From: Verrucomicrobiota bacterium
GTDB taxonomy: Bacteria; Verrucomicrobiota; Verrucomicrobiia; Chthoniobacterales; Chthoniobacteraceae
Direction of reading: 5' to 3'
Assembly (NCBI GenBank): GCA_009885995.1
Contig: VFJQ01000048.1
Location: forward strand, 21,865-85,864
DNA: 64,000 nt
Position numbers and translations under genes: made by a program. Of the stretch, positions 1-9,600 are shown piece by piece; position 1 is the stretch's first letter, and each line of letters begins with the position of its first letter. The notes beneath the pieces are model-generated. The model saw only the letters and a program-made list of their open reading frames with translations. It had not been told where the DNA came from and ran no database searches.

Positions 1-954
1 GGCTTCCGCAACAGCATCTCACTCGACCAATTCGCGGTCGAGCAGTTCGGCCAGCAAACCCGCTTTCCCACGCTGAACCTCGGCGTGAACATCGACAAAG
101 CGAACCGCAGTCTCTCGTGGACCCGCGATGGCGTGCTGCTGCCCGCCGAGGACAGCCCGGCCGCTTTGTTCCGCAAAATGTTCATCCAGGGCGATGCGAA
201 GGACGTCGCGCTGCGGCTGAAGCGTCTCCAAGAGCGCGGCAGCGTGCTCGATGTGCTCCGTGACGATGTGCGCGGCTTCGAGCGCGGTCTTGGCGCCGCC
301 GACCGCTCACGGCTCGACCAGTATCTCACCTCCGTGCGCGAACTGGAGGAACGCCTCGCCGTCTCCGGCGAATGGGAGCAGAAACCCAAGCCCGAAACCA
401 AGGCCACTCCTCCGCAGGACATCGCCGACAAAGCCCGCTTCTTCCCCAAGATCCAGCTCATGCTCGACATGGCGCGCCTCGCGTTCGAGACGGACTCCAC
501 GCGTATCATCACGCTCATGGTGGACGGCTTTGCCACGCCCGTCTTTGAGATCGAGCCCCAGCAGCGCACCCGCGACGGCTACCACAATCTCAGCCACCAC
601 GGTCAGTCGAAGGAGAAGCTCGCAGAACTCGAAAAAGTGGACCTCCAGCAGATGCGCCACCTGCGCGCTCTCTTCGCCGCACTCGCCGCCACACCCGCCG
701 CCGAAGGTGCCCGCCTGCTCGACCAGACGATGGTCCTCTACGGCAGCAACCTCGGCGATGCCAACGTCCACAACTGCACGAACCTCCCGATCCTGCTCGC
801 TGGCGGCGGATTCAAACACGGTCAGCACCTCTCCTTCGACACCCTGCACAACAAACCGCTGTGCAATCTCTTCGTGTCGATGCTGCAACAGATGGGTGTC
901 GAGGCAGAAGCCTTTGGCAGCAGCGCAGGCACCATCACCGACATCGTCCCATGA
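1..954 (+). CDS. DUF1552 domain-containing protein, C-terminal part
   Basis: The frame is open from base 1, so the N-terminus lies outside the window; about 317 residues are visible. The start of the visible part (GFRNSISLDQFAVEQFG) and the later RDGYHNLSHHG and LYGSNLGDAN stretches match the DUF1552 family as I know it. This is a PVC-typical group of secreted proteins of unknown biochemical role, usually encoded next to planctomycete cytochrome proteins, as here. The stop overlaps the ATG of the next gene (ATGA at 951-954), so the two are translationally coupled. Family assignment is fairly sure; the reaction is unknown. Confidence 0.85.
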   Translation, partial: GFRNSISLDQFAVEQFGQQTRFPTLNLGVNIDKANRSLSWTRDGVLLPAEDSPAALFRKMFIQGDAKDVALRLKRLQERGSVLDVLRDDVRGFERGLGAADRSRLDQYLTSVRELEERLAVSGEWEQKPKPETKATPPQDIADKARFFPKIQLMLDMARLAFETDSTRIITLMVDGFATPVFEIEPQQRTRDGYHNLSHHGQSKEKLAELEKVDLQQMRHLRALFAALAATPAAEGARLLDQTMVLYGSNLGDANVHNCTNLPILLAGGGFKHGQHLSFDTLHNKPLCNLFVSMLQQMGVEAEAFGSSAGTITDIVP

Positions 955-2366
955 ACACTCCTCTCAACCTCACCCGCCGCCACTTCCTCGGCCAGATGAC
1001 GACCGGCCTCACCGGTGTCGCGCTTTCGCGGCTCTTCATGCATGAACTCACCGCTGCGCCGCCGCGGCAGCCGCACTTTGCGCCGAAGGCGAAGCAGGTG
1101 TTGCAGATTTTCTGCCCGGGCGCGGCATCGCACATGGACCTGTGGGACCACAAGCCGATGCTGGAGAAGTTTCACGGCACGCCGATGCCGGGCGCGGATA
1201 AGGAGGTCACGTTTCAGGGGAAGAACGGCAACTTGATGAAGTCGCCGTGGCCCTTCGCTCCGGCGGGGCAGAGCGGGAAGATGATTTCCACGATGCTGCC
1301 GCACATGGCGAAGCATGTGGACGAGATGGCTTTCATCCACAGCATGACCTCGCGCACGAACACTCACGGGCCGGGCTGCATCTACATGAATTCGTGCTTC
1401 ACGCGGGAAGGTTTCCCAAGCGCGGGCGCGTGGGTCAGCTATGCGCTCGGTTCGACGAATGAAAACCTGCCGACTTACATCGCCATTCAGGATGTGCGCG
1501 GCGAACCGCCGAACGGAAAGGCGAACTGGAGCAACGGCTTTCTATCGGCGCAATATCAAGCCGTGTCGATGGCCGCGCAGCAGCCGTTGCGCAATCTCGC
1601 GCGCCCCGCTTCGATCAAGGCCGACGACGAGCAGGCGACGCGCGACTTTTTGAAGCTTATCAATGCCGAGCACGCCGCAGCGCATCCCGGCAACGATGAA
1701 CTCCGCGCCCGCATGGCGGCGTATGAACTCGCCGCGAAGATGCAGCTCACCGCGCCCGAAGTCAGCGACCTCGCCGCCGAGCCCACGCATGTTCATGAAC
1801 TCTACGGCACTGGCGACAGCAACAAGCTCAAGGCCGCCTATGCGAAGAACTGCCTGCTTGCCCGGCGCTTCCTCGAACAAGGTGTGCGCTACGTTTCACT
1901 CTACTGCGCCTCGCGTGCGAGTGCGGTGGACGGCCTCTTGAATTGGGACGCGCACAAGACGCTGAAGGCCGACTACGAGCGGCATTGCCCCATCTTCGAT
2001 CAGCCGACGGCGGCGCTGCTCACCGATATGAAACAGCGCGGCATGTTGAACGACGTGCTCGTCGTGTGGTGCACCGAGTTTGGCCGCATGCCCACGCATC
2101 AGGAAGGCACCAGCGGTCGCGATCACAATCCCGATGCCTTCACCACCTGGATGATGGGTGCGGGCGTGAAAGGCGGCGTCAGTTACGGCGAGACGGACGA
2201 CTTCGGCCGCCGCTCCGTCGTCGATGTCGCCACCGTCTATGACTTCTACGCCACCGTCCTGCACCTGCTCGGCCTCAATCACGAGAAGCTGACCTATTAC
2301 CACAACGGCGCGAACCGCCGCCTCACTGACGTGCATGGGCACGTCCTCAAAAACATCCTCGCCTGA
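951..2366 (+). CDS. DUF1501 domain-containing secreted protein (sulfatase-like fold)
   Basis: About 471 residues. I chose the ATG at 951, which overlaps the previous stop (ATGA) and gives a Tat-like leader with LTRRHFLGQ at residues 7-15; a longer reading from 861 lacks a signal. The body has family features of DUF1501: CPGAASHMDLWDHKP near the N-terminus, WCTEFGRMP around residue 375 and GRDHNPDAFTTWMMG after it. DUF1501 proteins belong to the alkaline phosphatase/sulfatase-like superfamily and in PVC bacteria are almost always paired with PSCyt/PSD1 proteins, as here (8-bp gap to the next gene). Substrate unknown; polysaccharide-related roles are often assumed but unproven. Confidence 0.88.
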   Translation: MNTPLNLTRRHFLGQMTTGLTGVALSRLFMHELTAAPPRQPHFAPKAKQVLQIFCPGAASHMDLWDHKPMLEKFHGTPMPGADKEVTFQGKNGNLMKSPWPFAPAGQSGKMISTMLPHMAKHVDEMAFIHSMTSRTNTHGPGCIYMNSCFTREGFPSAGAWVSYALGSTNENLPTYIAIQDVRGEPPNGKANWSNGFLSAQYQAVSMAAQQPLRNLARPASIKADDEQATRDFLKLINAEHAAAHPGNDELRARMAAYELAAKMQLTAPEVSDLAAEPTHVHELYGTGDSNKLKAAYAKNCLLARRFLEQGVRYVSLYCASRASAVDGLLNWDAHKTLKADYERHCPIFDQPTAALLTDMKQRGMLNDVLVVWCTEFGRMPTHQEGTSGRDHNPDAFTTWMMGAGVKGGVSYGETDDFGRRSVVDVATVYDFYATVLHLLGLNHEKLTYYHNGANRRLTDVHGHVLKNILA

Positions 2367-2374
2367 CATCTGCC

Positions 2375-5230
2375 ATGAAATCCCTCGCGATCATTCTCCT
2401 CGCGTCGTCGTCTGCACTCGCCGCCGACCCTGCGGGCATGGCCTTCTTCGAGCAAAAAATCCGCCCGGTGCTCGTGGAGCATTGTTACTCCTGCCACAGC
2501 GGCGAGGCGAAGAAGCTCAAGGGCAACCTTTACCTTGACTCGAAGGCCGGTTGGGAAAAGGGCGGCGACAGCGGCGAGCCCGTCATCATTCCGGGCAAGC
2601 CGGAGGCCAGCCTGCTCATCCGCACCGTGCAGCACCTCGAAGAGGACATGGAGATGCCGCCGAAGAAACCGAAGCTGCCCGATGCGGTCATCGCGGACCT
2701 CGTGACTTGGGTAAAGATGGGCGCGCCCGACCCGCGCGATGGCGCGAAGGTCGAAGCGAAGCGCGGGGACAAGTCGTGGTGGTCGCTGCAACCACTCGCG
2801 AAGCAGTTCGCGCACGACAGCATTGATGGCTTCGTCACGACCAAGCTCGCGGAGAATAAGCTGACGCTAAATCCACCGGCAGAGCCGCGTGCGCTCATCC
2901 GCCGCATGACTTACGACGTGACCGGCCTGCCGCCGACGGTGGAGGAAGTGGAGATATTTGCGAAGGCGCATCAGGCGAATCTGGGGCAGGCCATCGAAGC
3001 GCTCGTGGATAGACTGCTCGCATCACCGCGCTACGGCGAGCGCTGGGGGCGGCACTGGCTTGATGTCATCCGCTTCGGCGAGAGCAATGGCTTCGAGCGG
3101 AACTTCGTCATCGATGACCTCTGGCCGTTTCGCGATTACGTCATCCGCTCCATCAACGACGACAAGCCGTTCAACCAGTTCATCACCGAACACCTCGCGG
3201 GCGATGTCATCGGCAAGGACAACCCGCAGGTCGAAGTCGGCAGCGCTTTCCTCGTCGCGGGGCCTTATGACGATGTCGGTAATCAGGACAAGGTCGCGCA
3301 GGCGAACATCCGCGCCGCCACGCTCGATGACATGATTACCGCGACGAGCGGCGCGTTCCTCGGGCTCACCATCAACTGCGCCCGCTGTCACAACCACAAG
3401 TTCGACCCGATACCAACGGAGGATTACTACCGGCTGCGTGCGGCGTTTGAAGGCATCACGCATGGACGACGCGCCATCGCATCGAAAGAAGAGCGCGAGG
3501 CCTTCACCACGGCCACGGAGCCTTTGAATCGGAAGCTCAAGCAACTCGAGGCCGAGCGCGATGCACTCGACCAAGGCATCAACGCCCGCGCCAAAGCGCA
3601 CTTGGCGAAGACCAAACCCACACGGCCAAAAGTGGATGAGTTTGGCACCGATGAACCCTTTGCGCCCGCCGAAGCCAGATACCTCCGCTTTGTCATCCAC
3701 AGCTTCACGACGGACTACAACGGCAAGGTCGCGCCGGGAGCGCGCGGCGGGAAGCTCACCGAGTTCCAGGTCTGGAGCGCGGACGAACCGGCGCGCAACG
3801 TCGCGCTCGCCAGCAATGGCACGAAGGCGGAAGGCGCGAAATCAGCGACGGCGGAAGACTTTCCCGAGGCCTATGGGCCGCAATACTGCATCGATGGCAT
3901 GACGGGAGAGGCGTGGTTCATCGGGCAGCCAGCGGAACTCACGCTGACCTTTGCCAAGCCCGAACGCATCAACCGCATCACCTTCACCAATGCGCGGGGC
4001 GAGCGTGGCACCGATGAAAGCAAAGTGCGCGGAGCCACGCCGACCGAATACGAAGTGCAGGTGTCGCTCGATGGCGAGACGTGGCAAGCCGTCGCCACCG
4101 ATGAAGGCCGCGCAGCATGGACGCCCGCGCACGGCATCGCCAAAGCCCGCCGCACGAGCATCACCGAGGAGGAAGCCGCGCGCGTCGCCGCACTCAACAA
4201 ACAACTCGCCCAGACCAAGGCCGCGCTCAACCGCGTGCCCAAACTCCCGGAGGTCTGGGCCGGCACTTACGCGCAGCCGAAGGAACCCACCTTCGTCCAC
4301 AAAGGCGGCGACCCGATAAAGCCCGGCGAGGCCGTGGTGCCCGCGAGCCTCACCGTGCTCGACCAAGTGACGAAGCCCTTCGCCTTGAAGCCCGATGCGG
4401 ATGAAAGTCAGCGCCGTCTCGCGCTCGCGAAGTGGATGACCAGCGACGACAACCCGCTCACGCCGCGCGTGCTCGCGAACCGCGTGTGGCAGCATCATTT
4501 CGGCACCGGCATTGTCGATACGCCGAGCGACTTTGGCTTCCTCGGCAGCAAGCCCACGCATCCCGAGTTACTCGATTACCTCGCGAGCCGCCTCGTCGCG
4601 AATGGCTGGAAGCTCAAGCCGCTGCATCGCGAAATCCTGCTCTCGCAGACTTACCTGCAAAGCGCCGCGTTTCGTCCCGAAGCCGCGCAGGAAGACAAAG
4701 ACGCGCGCCTGCTCTGGCGCTTCCCGCCACGCCGCCTCAGCGCCGAGGAACTGCGCGACACCATGCTCAGCGCTGCGGGCAAGCTCCAGCTTGAGCCGAT
4801 GGGCGGCCCCGGCTTCCGCCTCTACAAGTTCACGCAGAACAACGTCTCCACCTACTTCCCACTCGATACCCACGGCCCCGAGACCTACCGCCGCGCCGTC
4901 TATCACCAAAACGCCCGCGCCAGCGTCGTCGATGTCCTCAACGACTTCGACCTCCCCGACATCGCCTTCGCCGCGCCGAAACGAGCGAATACCACCACGC
5001 CGCTGCAAGCGCTCACCCTGCTCAATCACAGCTTCACCCTCGACATGGCCCAAGCCCTCGCCACCCGCATTCAAACCGGCGACGCCGTGACCCAAGCCTA
5101 TCGCTTCACCTTCCAACGCGACCCAACCGCCAAGGAACACGAAGCCTCCACGAAACTCATCGCCACCCACGGCACCGAGTCTTTCTGCCGCGCGCTGCTG
5201 AACGCGAACGAACTCCTCTACCTCGAATGA
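2375..5230 (+). CDS. PSCyt1/DUF1549/DUF1553 (PSD1) planctomycete-type cytochrome protein
   Basis: 951 residues with a Sec signal (KSLAIILLASSSALAA). Domain order: PSCyt1 with a c-heme site CYSCH at about residues 37-41; DUF1549 (PSCyt2), containing a second CxxCH (NCARCHNHKFDPIP, around residues 335-339); a central discoidin-like insert (about 430-590, with YCIDGMTGEAWFIGQ and TEYEVQVSLDGETW); and a C-terminal DUF1553 (PSD1) with LANRVWQHHFGTGIV and ending in LLYLE, as the family usually does. It lies 8 bp after the DUF1501 gene in the same operon. A periplasmic electron-transfer or polymer-processing role is inferred from family context only. Confidence 0.92.
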   Translation: MKSLAIILLASSSALAADPAGMAFFEQKIRPVLVEHCYSCHSGEAKKLKGNLYLDSKAGWEKGGDSGEPVIIPGKPEASLLIRTVQHLEEDMEMPPKKPKLPDAVIADLVTWVKMGAPDPRDGAKVEAKRGDKSWWSLQPLAKQFAHDSIDGFVTTKLAENKLTLNPPAEPRALIRRMTYDVTGLPPTVEEVEIFAKAHQANLGQAIEALVDRLLASPRYGERWGRHWLDVIRFGESNGFERNFVIDDLWPFRDYVIRSINDDKPFNQFITEHLAGDVIGKDNPQVEVGSAFLVAGPYDDVGNQDKVAQANIRAATLDDMITATSGAFLGLTINCARCHNHKFDPIPTEDYYRLRAAFEGITHGRRAIASKEEREAFTTATEPLNRKLKQLEAERDALDQGINARAKAHLAKTKPTRPKVDEFGTDEPFAPAEARYLRFVIHSFTTDYNGKVAPGARGGKLTEFQVWSADEPARNVALASNGTKAEGAKSATAEDFPEAYGPQYCIDGMTGEAWFIGQPAELTLTFAKPERINRITFTNARGERGTDESKVRGATPTEYEVQVSLDGETWQAVATDEGRAAWTPAHGIAKARRTSITEEEAARVAALNKQLAQTKAALNRVPKLPEVWAGTYAQPKEPTFVHKGGDPIKPGEAVVPASLTVLDQVTKPFALKPDADESQRRLALAKWMTSDDNPLTPRVLANRVWQHHFGTGIVDTPSDFGFLGSKPTHPELLDYLASRLVANGWKLKPLHREILLSQTYLQSAAFRPEAAQEDKDARLLWRFPPRRLSAEELRDTMLSAAGKLQLEPMGGPGFRLYKFTQNNVSTYFPLDTHGPETYRRAVYHQNARASVVDVLNDFDLPDIAFAAPKRANTTTPLQALTLLNHSFTLDMAQALATRIQTGDAVTQAYRFTFQRDPTAKEHEASTKLIATHGTESFCRALLNANELLYLE

Positions 5231-5231
5231 A

Positions 5232-5651
5232 CGCGCCGCGCGCTATCCGGGCGGCTGGCCCGGCGGGGTATTCGTGGATCTGGCCGGCTCGATCTTCGTG
5301 GCGATCGCCGGGCAGAGTGCGCTGCCCGGGCTCGGCGCGAGCGATGTGGATGACAATGCCGAGTTCCGCGCGACCGAGGGCGGTCTCGCGGCAGCGCTGG
5401 TGAAGGCGTTCGGGATCGATCCGAGGGACCGCGTCGCCGTGATCGCGCCGGCGAGGGACGCGCTCCGCCTCTCGCTCAGCCGGCGAACCGGGCTCGTGCG
5501 CGGCCGCTTCACCCCGGCTGCCGGGGAGAGGCCGCTCGGCTTCAGCGGCGCGGTGCTCCAGTCACAGGCGCACATCGGCGGGTTTTTCCTCGGGCGGAAG
5601 GAGTCGGGCACCATCACGATCGCGCCGGACGACACGCCCGGCGCGCCCTGA
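5232..5651 (+). pseudogene. Headless C-terminal domain of a verrucomicrobial secreted protein
   Basis: Right after the previous stop the +3 frame reads RYPGGWPGGVFVDLAGS, then LSLSRRTGLVRGRFTP, LGFSGAVLQSQ and GGFFLGRKESGTITI, ending at 5651. The YPGG..., L...GL.rG.F and GsFrG.. pattern matches the C-terminus of the giant protein at 6636-13705 (AGLYPGGFRNG, RKGVFSGAFTHP, GRGNFRGSTTAGSVRV), so this is the tail of a related protein. There is no start codon, signal or upstream part; a GTG at 5274 would start inside the domain. I read it as a truncated remnant or a chimeric join, not a working gene. The remaining bases to 5713 show no other coding signal. Confidence 0.6.
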
Positions 5652-5713
5652 CCGCGCGGCCGCCCGACGGCCAAAAACAGCTAGACCCTCCCCTGCCCCG
5701 AGCCTATAGGCGC

Positions 5714-6619
5714 GTGACCCTCATGCTCAAAAAGTTCCACCTTCTACTCTTGGGACTCGCCCTGATCGCATCAGGCCGGACGGCGTCTGCGCAGACGGTG
5801 ATGCCCCGGCAGAGCAGCGAGGACTTCGCTCGCTACGCGATGCGACTGCGCGAGGCGGCGCTCTCGGCGATCGAACCGCGGATTTCCATCCCAACCACGG
5901 CGCGGACCACGACCTCGGGGGGCGTGTATATGTGGAAGCAGGACATCATCACGACCACGTTCTGGTGCGGGGAAAATGCGTCGACGAACAACCCGGTCCA
6001 CAATCACTCCTCGAGCTGGGATCTGAATTGGGCGGCGAACTTCGGCGGCTATGACAACCCGAATCCCGAGGCGCGCCTGTCGGACGGGTTGGACTACCGG
6101 CCCAAGGCGTTCATCCCCCGGCTCAATCCGTTCTACTACGCCCTGCCCTACAACGACGTGACGCGCGGCACCACGAAGCCCGAAGCGCGCACGTGCATCC
6201 CGTGGTTCCGCACCGCCTTCGTCCGCGAGGGGCAGAGCATCCTGAAAGATCGGTGGATCGCCGTCCGCAACCGCCGCAATGGCCGCATCGCCTACGCACA
6301 ATGGGGCGACTGCGGGCCCTTCCGCACGGATCACTGGCAGTATGTCTTCGGCACCGAGCGTCCGCGACCGAACCTCAACGGGGGCGCCGGGCTCGATGTG
6401 TCGCCCTCGGCGCGTGACTACCTCGGCATCGGTCCGACGGACACGACCGACTGGCGCTTCGTCGAGGCGCGCGAAGTGCCGCCCGGCCCGTGGCGCAAAT
6501 ACGGCGAGAACAATCCCTTCGTGCAGCAGGCGCGGCAGACCCAGTCGGTCGTGAAAAACGTCCCGCAGAAGGGCAAGGAAGCGACCACCGAGGCGGTGCC
6601 GCGGGTGACGGTGCGCTGA
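5714..6619 (+). CDS. Secreted hypothetical protein with double-psi beta-barrel-like motif
   Basis: 301 residues from a GTG at 5714; an ATG three codons later (5723) is equally possible. Both give a clear signal peptide (MLKKFHLLLLGLALIASG...ASA). The central part has KDRWIAVRNRRNGR, YAQWGDCGPF and then GLDVSPSARDYLGI. This order, and especially the late LDVSPSARDYLG with its Asp, recalls double-psi beta-barrel proteins of the RlpA/expansin type, but I cannot confirm this by eye. An FWCGEN segment supplies further Cys. It is convergent with the giant protein gene, 16 bp away. Function unknown; an extracellular or cell-wall role is a guess from the signal peptide. Confidence 0.75.
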   Translation: MTLMLKKFHLLLLGLALIASGRTASAQTVMPRQSSEDFARYAMRLREAALSAIEPRISIPTTARTTTSGGVYMWKQDIITTTFWCGENASTNNPVHNHSSSWDLNWAANFGGYDNPNPEARLSDGLDYRPKAFIPRLNPFYYALPYNDVTRGTTKPEARTCIPWFRTAFVREGQSILKDRWIAVRNRRNGRIAYAQWGDCGPFRTDHWQYVFGTERPRPNLNGGAGLDVSPSARDYLGIGPTDTTDWRFVEAREVPPGPWRKYGENNPFVQQARQTQSVVKNVPQKGKEATTEAVPRVTVR

Positions 6620-6635
6620 GGCGGGCGCGCTGCAC

Positions 6636-9600
6636 TCAGTCGATCTTGAAGACGCGCACGGAACCGGCAGTCGTCGACCCGCGGAAGTTCCCGCGGCCCT
6701 GGCCCAAGTTCTTCCGGAACGTCCCGAAGTAGCGCGTCTTCGCCTGCGTCGTCGGGTGCGTAAAGGCGCCGCTGAATACTCCCTTCCTGTTCACCTTGAA
6801 GCTCAGCCCGGGCATGGTCGCGCCTTGGAGCACCCGGCCCCTCAGGCCGCCAAAAACCAGCGTGAACTGCACATCGGCCACGCGCACCTCGTCGAGGTCG
6901 CCGTCCGCAAACTCCACTCGCGCCTTCTGCGCTCCGAGCAGCGTCAGGATCGTTACGAATGGATTCTCCCCAACACCCGTGAACCGGTCCCCAGTCACCT
7001 GCAATCCATTGCGGAATCCGCCTGGATAGAGACCGGCCGAACCCGTTTGTTTGATCCACTCGAACACGGACGTCAGTGTTCCGCCGCCATTGAACTGCGT
7101 ATCCCCCGTGAGGCTCCCTCCAAACGTCCGCGTCCGCCCGCGGCCCTTGGGATACAGCGGGGAGTTAAGTGCCAGCCGATCCTCGAAGAACTTCGAGCCG
7201 CCGCTGTAGGGCTCGCTATCTCCCACTCGCCCGATCAGACGCCCCGCCGTTGCACGCTTGTTGACCGTGCCCACTGTAAAGCCCGTCCCCGGCACGAACT
7301 GCGGCCCGAGCCCATCCCCAAGCAGCGCCTGTTCGGCGAGTCCGCCCGAAGATTGCGCATGCGTCGCCGTGTAGATTCCAGCCGTTGCATTCGTGCTCGC
7401 AGCCGCTCGCCGCAGCACGAAGCTCAGTGTCGTGCCGCTGCTCTCGTCGAGGAGGTCCGCGAAGATCAACCCCGTGCGGTCCAGTTGCAGCGTCAGCATC
7501 AGGTCCACCCCATCGGCTGCACCCGTCTTGTGCTTCGTGATCGTCCGCATTCCGGTCGATTCGAGTGCGTCGCGAAGCGCGTATTTCTGGTTCTGCCACC
7601 GCAGCTGACCGGTGAACGCACCCGTCGGCCCCAATTCCAGCGTCACCAACCCACCATCGGTCAATGTCCCACCCGTGATCGTCCCGCCGTAACTGCCCTT
7701 GAACGCACCGAACGGCAGCACGCTCACCGTCCCCACATCCGCCAGACCCGCAGTCGTCCTCACCCGGTAGTCGAAGCTGTCGCCCTCAAAGGGAAAGGCA
7801 TCATTCGGATCGAAGTTCACCACCGGCCCGCCCGATGCCCGACCATGCGCGCCCTGCCGCACAATCACGTCGAACTCCAACCCCACACCCACCTCCCCCG
7901 TGTCCGTGTTCACGTCGTTGGCGATCACGTTCAGCGACACATTCCCGCCGCCCGTGAAGACCACATCATCCATCGCTAGCGGCACCTGCGCCCCGAGCGT
8001 CGTGAAGTTCTCGATTGCCGCCTGCGTCGTCCCCGCACCGCTCGTCGCCGTCACGCGGAAGTAGTAGGTCGTCTGCGGCACCAATCCCGTCAGGGTCACC
8101 AACACCGGTTGCTCACTCGCCCCGGTGAGCGTCCCCTGAACCGGCACCGTCACCGCATTGGTCAAGCCCGGCGACGTATCGTAGGAAAACAGCACCGCCG
8201 TTGACACTCTGTTCGGATTTACTCTCCCGTTCAGCGTGGCAAAAGTTGTCCCCTCCTCCGCAGGATCGGTCGTCGCACTCGGTGGCGCAAATGGCGTGCT
8301 TAACACCTTGTCGGCTCCGGCACTCGGCGACTGGCTGAGACTGTTCGAGGCGATGAGGCGGTAATGATAAGTCGTCCCCGGCTGCAATCCGCTGATCGTC
8401 TTTGAGTAGCTGATCGGGATCACCCCACTGCCAACCCCTTCGGCTTGCGTGACGCTGCCATACGCATTCGTCAGCCCGTATTCAAACTGCGCCAGCGTCG
8501 TGCCGCCATTCGGATTCACAGTGCCAGGAAGTGTCGCGCCCGTCTGCGTCAGACCCGCAACGTCACTCGTCATAACGGACGGCGGAGCCGTCGGCCCACC
8601 GCCGCTCGCATTAGTCCTGACGACCATATCGTTACCCACGGTCGTGCCCGCGGTGTTCGTCGCCATCAACCGGTAATGATATGTCGTGTCCGCCGCCAGC
8701 CCGCTGAGCCCGGCGGAGACTGCACCCGCTGTGTCTCCGCTGCCGAGATCCTGCGTCGCCGTGCTCTGCCCATAGCTCGTCGTGAGCCCGTATTCAAAGT
8801 TACCCGTCGTCGCCAACCCGTTCGCATTCACCGTCCCATTCGCCGTCGCCGTCGTCGTGCCTACACCGCTTGCCGCCATCGTCGTCACCACCGGCGGGAG
8901 TTTGCTGGTAGTAAAGGTAAGGTCCGCACCGACGCTGGTTCCGCCGCCGTTGTCCGCCACAAAACGGAAATGGTAGAGTGTGTTCGCCGCCAGCCCGCTC
9001 ACCGCCACCGACGGATTCAGCGAGGCACCACCCGCGCCATAATTCACCACCGGCGTCTGCATCCCGTAGCTCGTCGTCAGACCATGCTCGAAGTAAGCCG
9101 TCGTCTCCGTCCCGTTGGGGTTCACCCCGCCATTGAGCGTTGCCCCCGTCGGCAACAGCACCGTCGCCGCATTCGTCGCCACCGTCGGCGGCAACGGACT
9201 GGTCGAGAAATTCACGTCAGCCCCCACACTCATCCCGCTGCTGCTCGTGGCGATGAAGCGGAAGTGATACGGCGTGTCCGCCATCAATCCGCTCACCTCC
9301 GCCGTGACCGCCTGCGACGCTACCGCACTGCCGAAGTCCTGCTCCGGCGTCGCGCTCCCATAGGCCGTCGTCGTGCCGTATTCAAAGTAGCCCGTCGTCG
9401 CCGCCCCGTTCGGATTCACCATTCCGCGTAGCGTCACCGTTGTCGTCGTGATTCCCACCGGCGCATTCGTCGTCGCGCTCGGCGGCGGTGGCGCGGTGAC
9501 AAAGGTGCCGGCACCGCCTGGTGTCGTGCCGCCCGCATTCGTGGCTCGGACGCGGTAGTAGTAAGTCGTCGTCGGCATCAGCCCCGTCAGCCCCGCCGAT

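Noticed and set aside
8445..9431. Long open + strand frame (about 328 codons) opposite the giant protein, and several like it
   Set aside because: Arg-rich shadow of the FN3-like repeats on the other strand; no family features, start context or periodicity of its own.
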